Shown here piece after piece: positions 6,367-13,326 of a DNA stretch of 30,228 nucleotides. This stretch comes from a virus: positions 1 to 30,228 of IMG/VR virus record IMGVR_UViG_3300045996_000861; one strand, 5' to 3'. Positions within the stretch are counted from its first letter, which is position 1; the number at the start of each line of letters is the position of its first letter. The translations under genes were made by a program, and so were the position numbers. The notes beneath the pieces are model-generated. The model ran no database searches. It worked only from the letters and a program-made list of their open reading frames with translations, and had not been told where the DNA came from.

Positions 6367-8592
6367 TTACTCATAGATCTCAACCTGTTCAATAGACTTT
6401 AAAGACACTGTTTCGCTCAATGCTTCGGCTATCTTTAAATCATGATGACCTTCTTTAAGATGGAATGTGCCGGATAAGAAAATGAACTGTTTGTCATCGA
6501 TCAAATCCATTGATATTAAGCTAAGAGGCGTTACATCGGCTCTGTACGCATTCATAAACACGCCCTCAAATATGCTGTATGGTTTTTGATGGTTGATTAA
6601 CTGGCTGTTGGCGATGATGAACAGCAAAGACCTGTCTAAAAATTCCTCCCCGACATATACCGGCCTGTACCATACTGAACCAGCTCCAGCGCCAAGGTCT
6701 GTATCTATTACGATACCTGAAGTACGCTGCGTGTCTAAAGGCTCATCGTTATGCAGTATTTCTATAGCGTCACGAGTGTAATTTATGTTGCGATATGAGG
6801 TCTGCTTGTGTTCAATGCCTATCCCCGGTTTAATCACCGCATTTGAAATGCCAGTGCTTATAGTCGTGTTGTTTACCTGTAATTCATACCTGTCAGCGCC
6901 ATAACTTGCCCTGTTATCAAGATTTCTTATGCCAAATTGCAATTGATAATCTGCATCCTGGCCCGGAATGTCTATTGACGTAGTTACCTGGCTTTGAAGG
7001 TCAGCCCTGTTATACCTCACATCAAAAGTTCCGAACACAGTCGGCGCAGTCCATCCATCCCCGGTAAAATACCTGTCATTAGTTACATCGTAAATTATGG
7101 CCTGTATATACGCATACTGACCAAGCGCATTCCATGCCGATGGAGCATACCAATCAAATGATATAGTCGCTTTGTCTGTTGCCCTTACCTGAGCACTTGT
7201 GTCATTTTGTGCATACCCTGTTGCTGAATCATCTGCTATAATAATATAGTGATCGGTGGTATCAACCCCATCTACCTGCCTTGTTCCGGTTGTTACGGTT
7301 ACGCCACCTTGCGCTGACCATGAATCAGGAAGTCCGGTTGGATTTGTAGTCCATATATCGAAATTCCCGTTATAAAACTCATTGCTGAAATAGCCGTATT
7401 TGTACCTTACCAAACTGCTTTTCATTCCTTTGGCGATTGACATTGTGCCTACTGGCTGAGTATCCCTATCCACACCTCCAGCGAAAACAGTATTCCCGAC
7501 TGTTACATCTGAATTGTAGCTACCATCTTCATTGAATAATGTACCCGCAATTGTTCCGAAAGATTGCTCCAGAACATTCACCAAATACCAAACGCCATCC
7601 CATTGAAATAAACGGCACGACCATCTGTCTACAATTGACCTTACTACCTCATAAGTTGACACCGGAACACCGTCCTCATTGATAAAGCCGTTACCGTTAA
7701 TGTATACCCGGATTAAAGGGGACTGATTAGATCCGAAAGTACTCATACTTTCTTCCCTGGTAGTTACAGCGGTAATCATTTTAAGATTGAGCCCTGTTTT
7801 CAGTAATGCCAGTCTTAAAAACTCCTGATCGGTGTAAGTCTCTATGTAGTTGGTTAAATCATCCCTTTGAAATAACACGTCTTTTAGCGTACCTGTTCGA
7901 TCCGTTGCCTGTATCTCTACATCATACGGCTCACTACTGTAAGGTTCACTACAGCTATCAGGAATCACAAACCCTGACCAATTCCAAGCGCCGGACAATA
8001 CAACCTGCCACTCCGTTTCTGATTCGGTGTATAATGATGATAACTGAAAACCGTTTACAGCTTTAATACGCAAAACACATTCGCTACCGATAACAGGAGA
8101 TTGTTTGTATTCGCCATCATCTTTGTAATCTACGCTTATCGGATCTTCGCCTGAAAATATGATGTCTGCAACAACCGGATCAGGATCACCAGCCCTAAGT
8201 AGCCTTTTAATGTCAATGTTTATCGTGTCCCCGTTCTTGTCGCATATTTCCCCATGATAAAAATCCTTATAAACCAGGGCGTCCGGATCAACAGGCTCAC
8301 TACCATCAAGTAAAGTAATGGTCTGAGGTATTGAATAACTTGGAACAAAATCACCGGACGGTTGCATACGGGCGTATGTTACGTATTCACCCGCACCAAG
8401 CCCTGTATATGTTTTATAGTTCAGATATCCGTTAACCTGAAAGCTAGATCCGTTGTTTATGGTAAAATAACGGAATGTCGTAGCCAAATCAGGCGGGATA
8501 GGATCAACGCTTTGAATAATGATGGTGATACTGCCATCTGTTAAACCGATGCCGCTTGGATTTACATAAGAAATATAGACATTTATTGTCAT
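6367..8592 (-). CDS. Tail tip / baseplate-hub-like protein
   Basis: This 741-residue protein is encoded directly after the tape measure, with its start overlapping that gene's stop (ATGA at 8589-8592). In siphoviruses this position holds the distal tail or hub protein. The N-terminal ~100 residues look like a beta-sandwich. The centre (VDYKDDGEYKQSPVIGSE, then SLYTESETEWQVVLSGAW and YDVEIQATDRTGTLKDV) resembles hub domains of Bacteroidota phages. Around residues 400-490 (GNFDIWTTNPTGLPDSWSAQ, ISFDWYAPS) there is a jelly-roll, carbohydrate-binding-like module. The role is inferred from position and domain character. No enzymatic motif is visible. It forms the tail end that carries the adaptor and spike encoded next. 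Confidence 0.65.
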   Translation of the reverse strand: MTINVYISYVNPSGIGLTDGSITIIIQSVDPIPPDLATTFRYFTINNGSSFQVNGYLNYKTYTGLGAGEYVTYARMQPSGDFVPSYSIPQTITLLDGSEPVDPDALVYKDFYHGEICDKNGDTINIDIKRLLRAGDPDPVVADIIFSGEDPISVDYKDDGEYKQSPVIGSECVLRIKAVNGFQLSSLYTESETEWQVVLSGAWNWSGFVIPDSCSEPYSSEPYDVEIQATDRTGTLKDVLFQRDDLTNYIETYTDQEFLRLALLKTGLNLKMITAVTTREESMSTFGSNQSPLIRVYINGNGFINEDGVPVSTYEVVRSIVDRWSCRLFQWDGVWYLVNVLEQSFGTIAGTLFNEDGSYNSDVTVGNTVFAGGVDRDTQPVGTMSIAKGMKSSLVRYKYGYFSNEFYNGNFDIWTTNPTGLPDSWSAQGGVTVTTGTRQVDGVDTTDHYIIIADDSATGYAQNDTSAQVRATDKATISFDWYAPSAWNALGQYAYIQAIIYDVTNDRYFTGDGWTAPTVFGTFDVRYNRADLQSQVTTSIDIPGQDADYQLQFGIRNLDNRASYGADRYELQVNNTTISTGISNAVIKPGIGIEHKQTSYRNINYTRDAIEILHNDEPLDTQRTSGIVIDTDLGAGAGSVWYRPVYVGEEFLDRSLLFIIANSQLINHQKPYSIFEGVFMNAYRADVTPLSLISMDLIDDKQFIFLSGTFHLKEGHHDLKIAEALSETVSLKSIEQVEIYE

Positions 8593-10667
8593 TGCCTGTT
8601 TAGTTTAGAATTGCCATCTTTTACCAGAATAGCCAGCTGTTTTGAGTTGGCAATAGGGATCAATACCGGGGCAAAAGTGTCTCGGCCAAGCATTCCTTTC
8701 AGTTTGTTTAACGGAGCGACTACTTCCGGATTGTTTCTAGCTCCGGCATATTCCCCGATCAGTGCATTGGTAGGCCCTGATACGATGCCTCCGTTTGCAA
8801 AGGCTGTAACGTTTGGCCCGCCACCACCTTTGATATTACCCCCTATACTCGATGCCTTGCCCTTAAAGAATGACCCTAAAGCTACCAAAGCCACACCCGC
8901 AGCAATTGCAAGCACTGGATTCAATGATTCAAGAGAGGCTTTGATAGCAGTCAATCCTACGCCTATCCCGATTGCCATTTCTCCAAGCTGAACCAGAACG
9001 CCGCCTAATGATTGTAAAAGGCTTTGTCCTATTGCCTGGAATACATTACCACCATTTGCAAGGGCTGAACCCATCGCCTCAGCAAGACCGCCAATAGCAT
9101 TTGTAAACCCGCTTGTAGTGATTTCTGAGAATTGCTCATTGAAAGCAATAGCATTTTCAATCATCCTGGTTTGTGCAGCCGTCAATGTCCCTTCAATTGC
9201 TTTTATCCCGGTTTGATAAGCAGTTAAAGACCGTAACAACTCCCTGAATCCCTCAGCTTGCCTGAATGCCATTGTGGGATCAATAAAATTAATACCCCCG
9301 GTTGAATCGCCAATATCTGATTTTGGGAACATCACCCCTTTAGCCGCTTTTTCTGCTTTAGCTGTAAAGTCCGCAAGATCAGCTCCGTTATTCTTTATTT
9401 CATTTCCTATGCTTTTAGTAAGATCGACGGCTCTTTTGTCTATAATTAAGCTATCTGATTTTAAGTTTGTTATTTGTTTAGCAAGTTCAGCCCTTTTCTC
9501 ATCCCAAAAAGTAAGATTTCGTGCGGCCTCACCTCTTAATCCTGCTGTTTCCCTGTCGCCTGCTACCTCTGTTTCTGTGTTTACCCTTTTCTGTGCTTGT
9601 GCCTGATTTCTAAGCGCCTCCGTATACTCATTCCTTAGCTTTATGAGCTTTGACTCATTTTCTAACTGCCTGGTTTGCCCCTGAACTAAAAGATCCTGTG
9701 CAGCCCTTGCCCTAGCGGTTGCAATGATTGACTGTGACAGACTATCGTAAGCGGATTTAGCTTGCCCTGCAAGTATAGTCTCGTCTTTGATGTTTTTAAA
9801 GTACTTAGGGTATTGCTCCTGTAATTTATCAACGGCATCCTTACGCTGTTTGTAGGCGTATGTTGTGTCTGTAGCAACGGCGTATAGTGTTTTTAGCTCT
9901 GTCAGCTCTTTTGCTGCGTTCTGAGCGCCTTTTAACTGAGCCTGAGATACGACATCTAGCGATTCGGCATAATCTTCGCCTGACAATTTAGCTGCATCAA
10001 CAGCTTTTTTGTTTTCGCCTAAACCCCTTGTCCATGCTCCTGTACCTACCTGGGCAAAAGTAAGGGCAGATACGACCGCAGAAAAGGCAAGACCAGCCAA
10101 GCCAACAGAAGGGATAAGTTGAGTTAAGTTATTTTGAATACCAGCAAGCCCGAAAGGTAGATCCTGCAATACCCTGCCCATTTCTAAGTAATTCGGGGTT
10201 GTCCTTCTTGCGGCCTGACCAGAAGCTACAACCGCCTGAGTTGTCCTATTGATGGCTTGTGGCACACGAGCAGAAGCAGCGGCAACCTGATTTAAGGACT
10301 GAGTCGCTACTGCAGCCTGCCTTTGTATATTTGTACCAAAACTAAAACGAGGATTTGTAAGTAAAGAGAACGTTCTTTGAGCAGGGACAGCCATAGCCTG
10401 CACCGCTTGCGTTGCTATAGTCGCCTGCCTGGATGCGTTTACACCAAAGTTAAAAGGGGGATTAGCAACAAGGCTAAACGACCTCTGAGCGGATGCGGCG
10501 AATTGAGAAACAGCAGTTCCCGCAGTTCCAGCCTGCCTGTCAATAGATCTAAGGCTGTTATTTATAGACTTTGCCGCATCATCGGCAATCTTAGCCGAAT
10601 CAAGCATATTTCTTCTGAACTCATTTAATTGAGCATCGAGAACCGCAGATATTTTATAGTCTGGCAT
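8589..10667 (-). CDS. Tape measure protein
   Basis: This 692-residue protein is rich in A, Q, S and T with long helices, typical of a tail tape measure protein. It lies downstream of the two tail assembly chaperone frames, as expected. Residues 60-131 contain two consecutive copies of a ~36-residue unit (AQRSFSLVANPPFNFGVN and AQRTFSLLTNPRFSFGTN). A hydrophobic stretch occurs around residues 560-600 (GIGVGLTAIKAS, VLAIAAGVALVALGSFF), the segment thought to enter the host membrane during DNA injection. If the rough rule of 1.5 angstrom per residue holds, the tail would be about 100 nm. It ends by overlapping the tail-tip gene. Confidence 0.85.
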   Translation of the reverse strand: MPDYKISAVLDAQLNEFRRNMLDSAKIADDAAKSINNSLRSIDRQAGTAGTAVSQFAASAQRSFSLVANPPFNFGVNASRQATIATQAVQAMAVPAQRTFSLLTNPRFSFGTNIQRQAAVATQSLNQVAAASARVPQAINRTTQAVVASGQAARRTTPNYLEMGRVLQDLPFGLAGIQNNLTQLIPSVGLAGLAFSAVVSALTFAQVGTGAWTRGLGENKKAVDAAKLSGEDYAESLDVVSQAQLKGAQNAAKELTELKTLYAVATDTTYAYKQRKDAVDKLQEQYPKYFKNIKDETILAGQAKSAYDSLSQSIIATARARAAQDLLVQGQTRQLENESKLIKLRNEYTEALRNQAQAQKRVNTETEVAGDRETAGLRGEAARNLTFWDEKRAELAKQITNLKSDSLIIDKRAVDLTKSIGNEIKNNGADLADFTAKAEKAAKGVMFPKSDIGDSTGGINFIDPTMAFRQAEGFRELLRSLTAYQTGIKAIEGTLTAAQTRMIENAIAFNEQFSEITTSGFTNAIGGLAEAMGSALANGGNVFQAIGQSLLQSLGGVLVQLGEMAIGIGVGLTAIKASLESLNPVLAIAAGVALVALGSFFKGKASSIGGNIKGGGGPNVTAFANGGIVSGPTNALIGEYAGARNNPEVVAPLNKLKGMLGRDTFAPVLIPIANSKQLAILVKDGNSKLNRQ

Positions 10668-10669
10668 AG

Positions 10670-11370
10670 CTAATTAGGATTAATTGTTTTTTCTAAAAGA
10701 GCTTGCCGCCTTGCTTTATAAATAGCTATGTTAGTCTCCATTTGCTTTTTAGTAAGCAACGTCACCCTCCCGTCTCCCTCCATTGGCCACAACCGCTCTA
10801 TGCCTGGGGCATTACTACCTAAATGCGGGGCCATTGAAAACCATGCTACTTTACGAAACATTGACTCTTCATTTTTCATCTTTCGTTTAAATCCTTCACA
10901 CTTAAGATCAAAATCAAACAAAGTGAATGTGGCTAAATCATCCGGTGTCATCCCCATGAACCCGTAAGCGTACTCCAGAGTAGCCCTAATATTTTCTTTT
11001 ACTTGCTTGGCTGTAGGTTGTCTAGTTCTTTTTTTTTACCTGAAACCCTTATCATTTCTGAACCAATTGCGCTTTCGCCCCAAACTTGCCACATTTTTTC
11101 AGTGTCGGCAATAAAAGTTTCTTCTGCGCCAAACAAATCAAACAGATCCATCGCCTCCTCGTGTGTAGGACATGGTTTTTTAGACCGGAAACACTCACCG
11201 TATATACCGCAATAAAACAACTCACCAAGCAAAAGGATATTACTTTCTGTTGAGCCTGCTTTTGCTTTTGTTTCTGCCATAAAGGATTGAAACAGCAATG
11301 CAGCAGGCATATTGAAACGAAGCCTTAATAACTTGCCGTCAACCGTAATATCTAAAACCCCGTTTGTCAT
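10670..11370 (-). CDS. Tail assembly chaperone long form (gpGT-like), made by -1 frameshift
   Basis: The short chaperone frame (10999-11370) and the following frame (10670 onward) can be joined by a -1 ribosomal slip at a run of nine A (11029-11037 on the plus strand, read as AAA AAA AAA G). After the slip, reading continues as AGA ACT AGA CAA CCT (RTRQP). The downstream frame is open exactly back to the slip site, where a TAA closes it. The joined product would be about 233 residues: 114 from the first frame, then RTRQPTAKQVKENI and the 95-residue segment starting MGMTPDDLATFTLFDFDLK. This matches the G/G-T arrangement before the tape measure in most siphoviruses. The long form bridges the tape measure and tail tube during assembly. 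The slip itself is inferred. Confidence 0.75.
10999..11370 (-). CDS. Tail assembly chaperone short form (gpG-like)
   Basis: This 123-residue protein sits between the tail tube gene and the tape measure gene and starts 3 bp after the tube gene's end. It is mostly helical with a beta-type opening (GVLDITVDGKLLRLRFN) and an acidic centre (EEAMDLFDLFGAEETFIADT). The last residues after the slippery site read ELDNLQPSK when no frameshift occurs. Its location and its overlap with a -1 frame identify it as the chaperone that coats the tape measure. There is no sequence motif beyond this context. Confidence 0.75.
   Translation of the reverse strand: MTNGVLDITVDGKLLRLRFNMPAALLFQSFMAETKAKAGSTESNILLLGELFYCGIYGECFRSKKPCPTHEEAMDLFDLFGAEETFIADTEKMWQVWGESAIGSEMIRVSGKKKELDNLQPSK
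11029..11037 (-). other. Slippery A9 site for -1 frameshift
   Basis: Nine A residues on the coding (minus) strand give an A-AAA-AAA slip heptamer in the chaperone frame. The alternative -1 frame is open from this point to 10670. A long A run also favours slippage by RNA polymerase, so transcriptional slippage is an alternative to ribosomal frameshifting. I did not find an obvious downstream pseudoknot. Confidence 0.7.
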
Positions 11371-11372
11371 AA

Positions 11373-11837
11373 TTAGGTTGTTTCTGGTTCGGTATAAACT
11401 TCTCCTGTTCCGGTAATAGCGATGCTAAACCCAAATACGGTATTATTTTCAGCAGAATCATTATAGTTGTTGATCCATCCCGTGCCCTCTACATATCCCT
11501 CCGGACTGTCAGTAGCGTTTGTACGTCTCCACCATACGGTAGTTTTGTTTTTAGTCAGGTTTTTTAGCGTTACACTGTTTACCCTTGTGGCTTCCTCCGA
11601 CAATTCCAGTGATGTAACGTGACCATCGCTGTTCATGCTCCAGGACAATTCCCCAGGCTGAGACTCTTTGTTACCGTCACTACATTTATTAGATGTGGTT
11701 TCCTCGGCAACAGACATATCGAATCCATCCGTTACTGTACAGGCAACCAATTTATAATTTGTACCGTCTGGCCTTTCGGTTAAAGGCGTGACGGTGTCAA
11801 CCTCTAAAAAATATCCAGTTCCTTTTTGAGTCTGCAT
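11373..11837 (-). CDS. Major tail (tube) protein
   Basis: This 154-residue protein is encoded between the tail completion protein and the tail assembly chaperones, the standard position for the tube subunit. It is beta-rich with short polar loops, as in the TP901-1-type major tail protein family: LVACTVTDGFDMSVAEETTS, a central ELSWSMNSDGHV strand pair, and a C-terminal NTVFGFSIAITGTGEVY. It starts at ATG 11837 behind one of the recurring leftward promoters, which suits a highly expressed virion protein. Identification is by context and general character, not a diagnostic motif. Confidence 0.75.
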   Translation of the reverse strand: MQTQKGTGYFLEVDTVTPLTERPDGTNYKLVACTVTDGFDMSVAEETTSNKCSDGNKESQPGELSWSMNSDGHVTSLELSEEATRVNSVTLKNLTKNKTTVWWRRTNATDSPEGYVEGTGWINNYNDSAENNTVFGFSIAITGTGEVYTEPETT

Positions 11838-11865
11838 GGCTTTTAAGTTTTAATGTTTATAAGTG

Positions 11866-11897
11866 TAAATGTAACAACATTGGTACACAAATGCAAA
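11866..11897 (-). promoter_or_regulatory. Leftward late promoter for tail genes
   Basis: The minus strand reads TTTG (11894-11897), a 20-bp spacer and TACATTTA (11866-11873), matching the Bacteroidota -33/-7 pattern with one mismatch. It is half of a 51-bp divergent module (11866-11916) that recurs at 14624-14674. Confidence 0.7.
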
Positions 11898-11908
11898 TAG
11901 GAAATTAT

Positions 11909-11916
11909 TAGCTTTG
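11909..11916 (+). promoter_or_regulatory. Rightward -7 element TAGCTTTG
   Basis: This is an exact match to TAnnTTTG, ending only 3 bp before the ATG at 11920. A transcript started here would be leaderless or nearly so. No TTTG lies 20 bp upstream, but the position matches the equivalent TAGTTTTG in the sister module at 14667. Confidence 0.5.
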
Positions 11917-11919
11917 AAT

Positions 11920-12126
11920 ATGAGCGAAATAAACACAGAGGTTAGATATGTATGCGAATGTCACGCTTACTGTAGAGGTACAGCGGCGTTCAGAATTAAA
12001 GAGGGTAATTCCGGTGTATGTGAAATAATTCATATTGATTGCCAACGTACAGAAAGTAGTTTAGGCCATTTTAATTCTAGAGATTTGGATGTTCTGATTG
12101 AAACAATTAACCAGCATAGAAGATGA
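11920..12126 (+). CDS. Small hypothetical protein with N-terminal cysteines (68 aa), rightward island
   Basis: The frame could start at a TTG at 11914, but the ATG at 11920 (MSEINTEVRYVCECHAYC) is preferred. The 68-residue product has four cysteines (C-x-C-x3-C near residues 12-18, then further single cysteines near 34 and 41) and ends with a helix (DLDVLIETINQHRR). It could bind a metal. The gene runs against the surrounding tail operon, and its stop overlaps the next gene's ATG (ATGA at 12123). Its neighbourhood marks it as an accessory gene. The family is not recognised. Confidence 0.6.
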   Translation: MSEINTEVRYVCECHAYCRGTAAFRIKEGNSGVCEIIHIDCQRTESSLGHFNSRDLDVLIETINQHRR

Positions 12127-12311
12127 AAGTAAACATATTCATCTGCTTTTTACTGTTATTCTGCAAAACAAAGTTTGTCGTTTGGACTTGTCCATATGAT
12201 TTTATGGATTACAGGAAGTCATATAAAACTATATTCGGCAAAGAGTATTACGTTAAGATTGATTGGCTTGGGCCAAAACATTGGAATTACAGGTGTTCAA
12301 TTGGCTCTTAA
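12123..12311 (+). CDS. Small secreted or membrane-anchored protein (62 aa)
   Basis: This protein is translationally coupled to the preceding gene (ATGA). The first ~18 residues are a basic start and hydrophobic core (MKVNIFICFLLLFCKTKF), a signal peptide or membrane anchor. The rest is aromatic-rich (WTCPYDFMDYRKSYKTIFGKEYY, split here by composition only) and ends with a cysteine. Small exported phage proteins like this can alter the host envelope or block further infection, but this is only inferred. No terminator follows, so transcripts may run antisense into the tail completion gene. Confidence 0.5.
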   Translation: MKVNIFICFLLLFCKTKFVVWTCPYDFMDYRKSYKTIFGKEYYVKIDWLGPKHWNYRCSIGS

Positions 12312-12447
12312 CCCACTTTTCCCGCTGCCATTTAATCCGCATCTGCTTATATGCACATGCTTTCTCAGGCATAGGAAACAATAACTCCGCTTGCTGTTCT
12401 AAGCTGATTGTTCGATCTGAGCTGTTATCAATATGTTTTTCATCCAT
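12253..12447 (-). CDS. Doubtful small ORF at the end of the tail completion gene (64 aa)
   Basis: This frame overlaps the last 48 bp of the tail completion gene and the last 59 bp of the convergent rightward gene. The middle (LEQQAELLFPMPEKACAYKQ, then a basic helix with WQREKWVKSQ) has a protein-like composition. It would fill the gap between the two genes in the leftward direction. It has no recognisable family and its start codon is poorly defined. It may be real, or simply the interval between converging transcripts. Confidence 0.3.
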   Translation of the reverse strand: MDEKHIDNSSDRTISLEQQAELLFPMPEKACAYKQMRIKWQREKWVKSQLNTCNSNVLAQANQS

Positions 12448-12866
12448 ATGCGATCCGTAGAATCTTGATAATTAATATTTCGTTCGCTTTCCTTGCTCAT
12501 ATTCCAGACGTGAAAAGGCGACTCAATAGGCATTTCAAATTCATTGCCAATCGGGAATAGTATTTCCAGTATCAGATCTGCAATATTCTCAGCGTGTTCA
12601 TAGCTTCCTGAATTGGCGTTATAAGCAACCCTTACCTGTATCTGAATTGAATTTAAATCATTCCTGTGACATTTAGGGCTGTTATCATCTGAGGTCTGGT
12701 TTGTTAATTGAATCCATGCCTTAGCCTGTTTGTTGTTGCCGATGTTTAATATGGCAGGCGTTGAGTTCGCGTACTCTGAGGCTACCGGAATTAACTCACC
12801 TAAGTAAGTGACGTTTTTTATAGCGTCATAAACGGAAGTACGGAAAGGCTTAGAGGTGGATCTCAT
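12399..12866 (-). CDS. Tail completion protein (DUF3168-like)
   Basis: This 155-residue protein starts TSVYDAIKNVTYLGELIPVA, then has a beta strand (KAWIQLTNQTSDDNSPKCHR) and later a helix (HAENIADLILEILFP), the pattern of the tail terminator/completion family often labelled DUF3168. These proteins cap the tail tube where it meets the head. The position between the gp10-like protein and the tube protein fits. It is preceded by a TATATTTG element (12887-12894, minus strand) 20 bp before the ATG. It is separated from the gp10-like gene by the rightward RNA gene, so it needs its own promoter. Confidence 0.7.
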   Translation of the reverse strand: MRSTSKPFRTSVYDAIKNVTYLGELIPVASEYANSTPAILNIGNNKQAKAWIQLTNQTSDDNSPKCHRNDLNSIQIQVRVAYNANSGSYEHAENIADLILEILFPIGNEFEMPIESPFHVWNMSKESERNINYQDSTDRIWMKNILITAQIEQSA

Positions 12867-12886
12867 TGTAACTAAATTGGTACATT

Positions 12887-12894
12887 CAAATATA
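12887..12894 (-). promoter_or_regulatory. Leftward -7 element for the tail completion gene
   Basis: The minus strand reads CTATATTTGAATG, an exact TAnnTTTG, about 20 bp before ATG 12866. The same string occurs before the MuF-like gene at 20579-20586. It faces a rightward TATATTTG 11 bp away. Confidence 0.55.
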
Positions 12895-12905
12895 GTAAAT
12901 AGTTT

Positions 12906-12913
12906 TATATTTG
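12906..12913 (+). promoter_or_regulatory. Rightward -7 element for the RNA gene
   Basis: TATATTTG on the plus strand is an exact match to the Bacteroidota -7 element. No protein gene follows in this direction. Transcription would begin near 12918 and run through the structured region to the terminator at 13293-13326. A conserved TTGGTACA lies about 26 bp upstream, as in the divergent promoter at 11866-11916. Confidence 0.55.
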
Positions 12914-13056
12914 ATTATTCTTTGTTCGGTCATAGCAGGCAAATGGGATTACCATACCGTAGGACGTCCCCCCGAAGCATTTACCGGGTAATCATAGGCA
13001 AAACAATTGTCTAGTTAAAATGTAAAATAGTGACAGACCGGAAAGACGGTCAATTT

Positions 13057-13222
13057 GAACAGATGGCGAAATTGGTAGACGCAACTGAGAGCGGGTGTAA
13101 ATTAAAAGGAAAAGGCGAGTGTCCAAAGCGATAAGTCCAAACCTACCTCCTGAGGGCCGGAAGGTACCCGAGAGCAATATCAGGCAAGTTAATTTGTGAG
13201 GGTTCGATTCCTTCTCTGTTCA
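13057..13222 (+). tRNA. tRNA-Leu-like element lacking a normal anticodon arm
   Basis: The acceptor halves GAACAGA (13057-13063) and TCTGTTC (13215-13221) pair perfectly and are followed by A at the discriminator position. The D arm is GCG-loop-CGC (13066-13082) with the conserved TTGGTAGA. The T arm is GAGGG-TTCGATT-CCTTC (13198-13214). A class-II variable arm, GCAAG/TTTGT (13184-13197), is typical of Leu/Ser/Tyr tRNAs. Position 27-31 ACTGA can pair with TCAG (13180-13183), but 91 nt lie between them instead of a 7-nt loop, and no standard U33-anticodon loop is visible. Inside the insert CGGGT (13092-13096) can pair with ACCCG (13166-13170). CCA is not encoded. It is probably not a decoding tRNA in this form. 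Confidence 0.55.
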
Positions 13223-13292
13223 CTGGGGGTATGATCGATGACGTATTTTATTGATGCACCAATAAAGTAAAGAGAGACTCCCCAAAGTATTT

Positions 13293-13326
13293 AGCCCTGT
13301 CATTAATTTGATGGGGCTTTATTATA
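13293..13326 (+). terminator. Rightward terminator of the RNA gene
   Basis: A 10-bp stem, AGCCCTGTCA with TGATGGGGCT (two G-U pairs), a 6-nt loop and a following TTATTATA tract. The minus-strand reading lacks a T tract, so it ends rightward transcription. No rightward protein gene precedes it, which supports an RNA gene here. Confidence 0.8.

Larger units (their letters stand above)
12914..13326 (+). ncRNA. Structured non-coding RNA with tRNA-Leu-like domain
   Basis: This is about 410 nt without a plausible protein gene, bounded by an exact TAnnTTTG element upstream and a strong rightward terminator downstream. Visible pairings on the plus strand: GATTACC (12947-12953) with GGTAATC (12987-12993); hairpin GACCG/CGGTC (13036-13051); a tRNA-like domain (13057-13222); hairpin TTTATTG/CAATAAA (13247-13266) enclosed by TGGGG (13224-13228) with CCCCA (13280-13284); and the terminator. 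The gene lies opposite to, and between, two virion genes. I recognise no known RNA family beyond the tRNA-like part. It might be a degraded intron-containing tRNA, a tmRNA-like or regulatory RNA, or a phage-specific decoy. Folding and expression are inferred, not shown. Confidence 0.65.

Noticed and set aside
8611-9606. Plus-strand ORFs opposite the tape measure gene
   Set aside because: Long antisense frames are common opposite alanine-rich coding sequence; no family or promoter is present.
12992-13177. 61-residue minus-strand ORF inside the RNA region
   Set aside because: It has no start context or family, crosses the tRNA-like element, and its composition reflects the antisense of structured RNA.
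12914-13326. Group I or group II intron in the tRNA-like element
   Set aside because: The insert is only about 91 nt, well below usual intron sizes, and the conserved intron core elements could not be found. A decayed or unusual intron is still possible.
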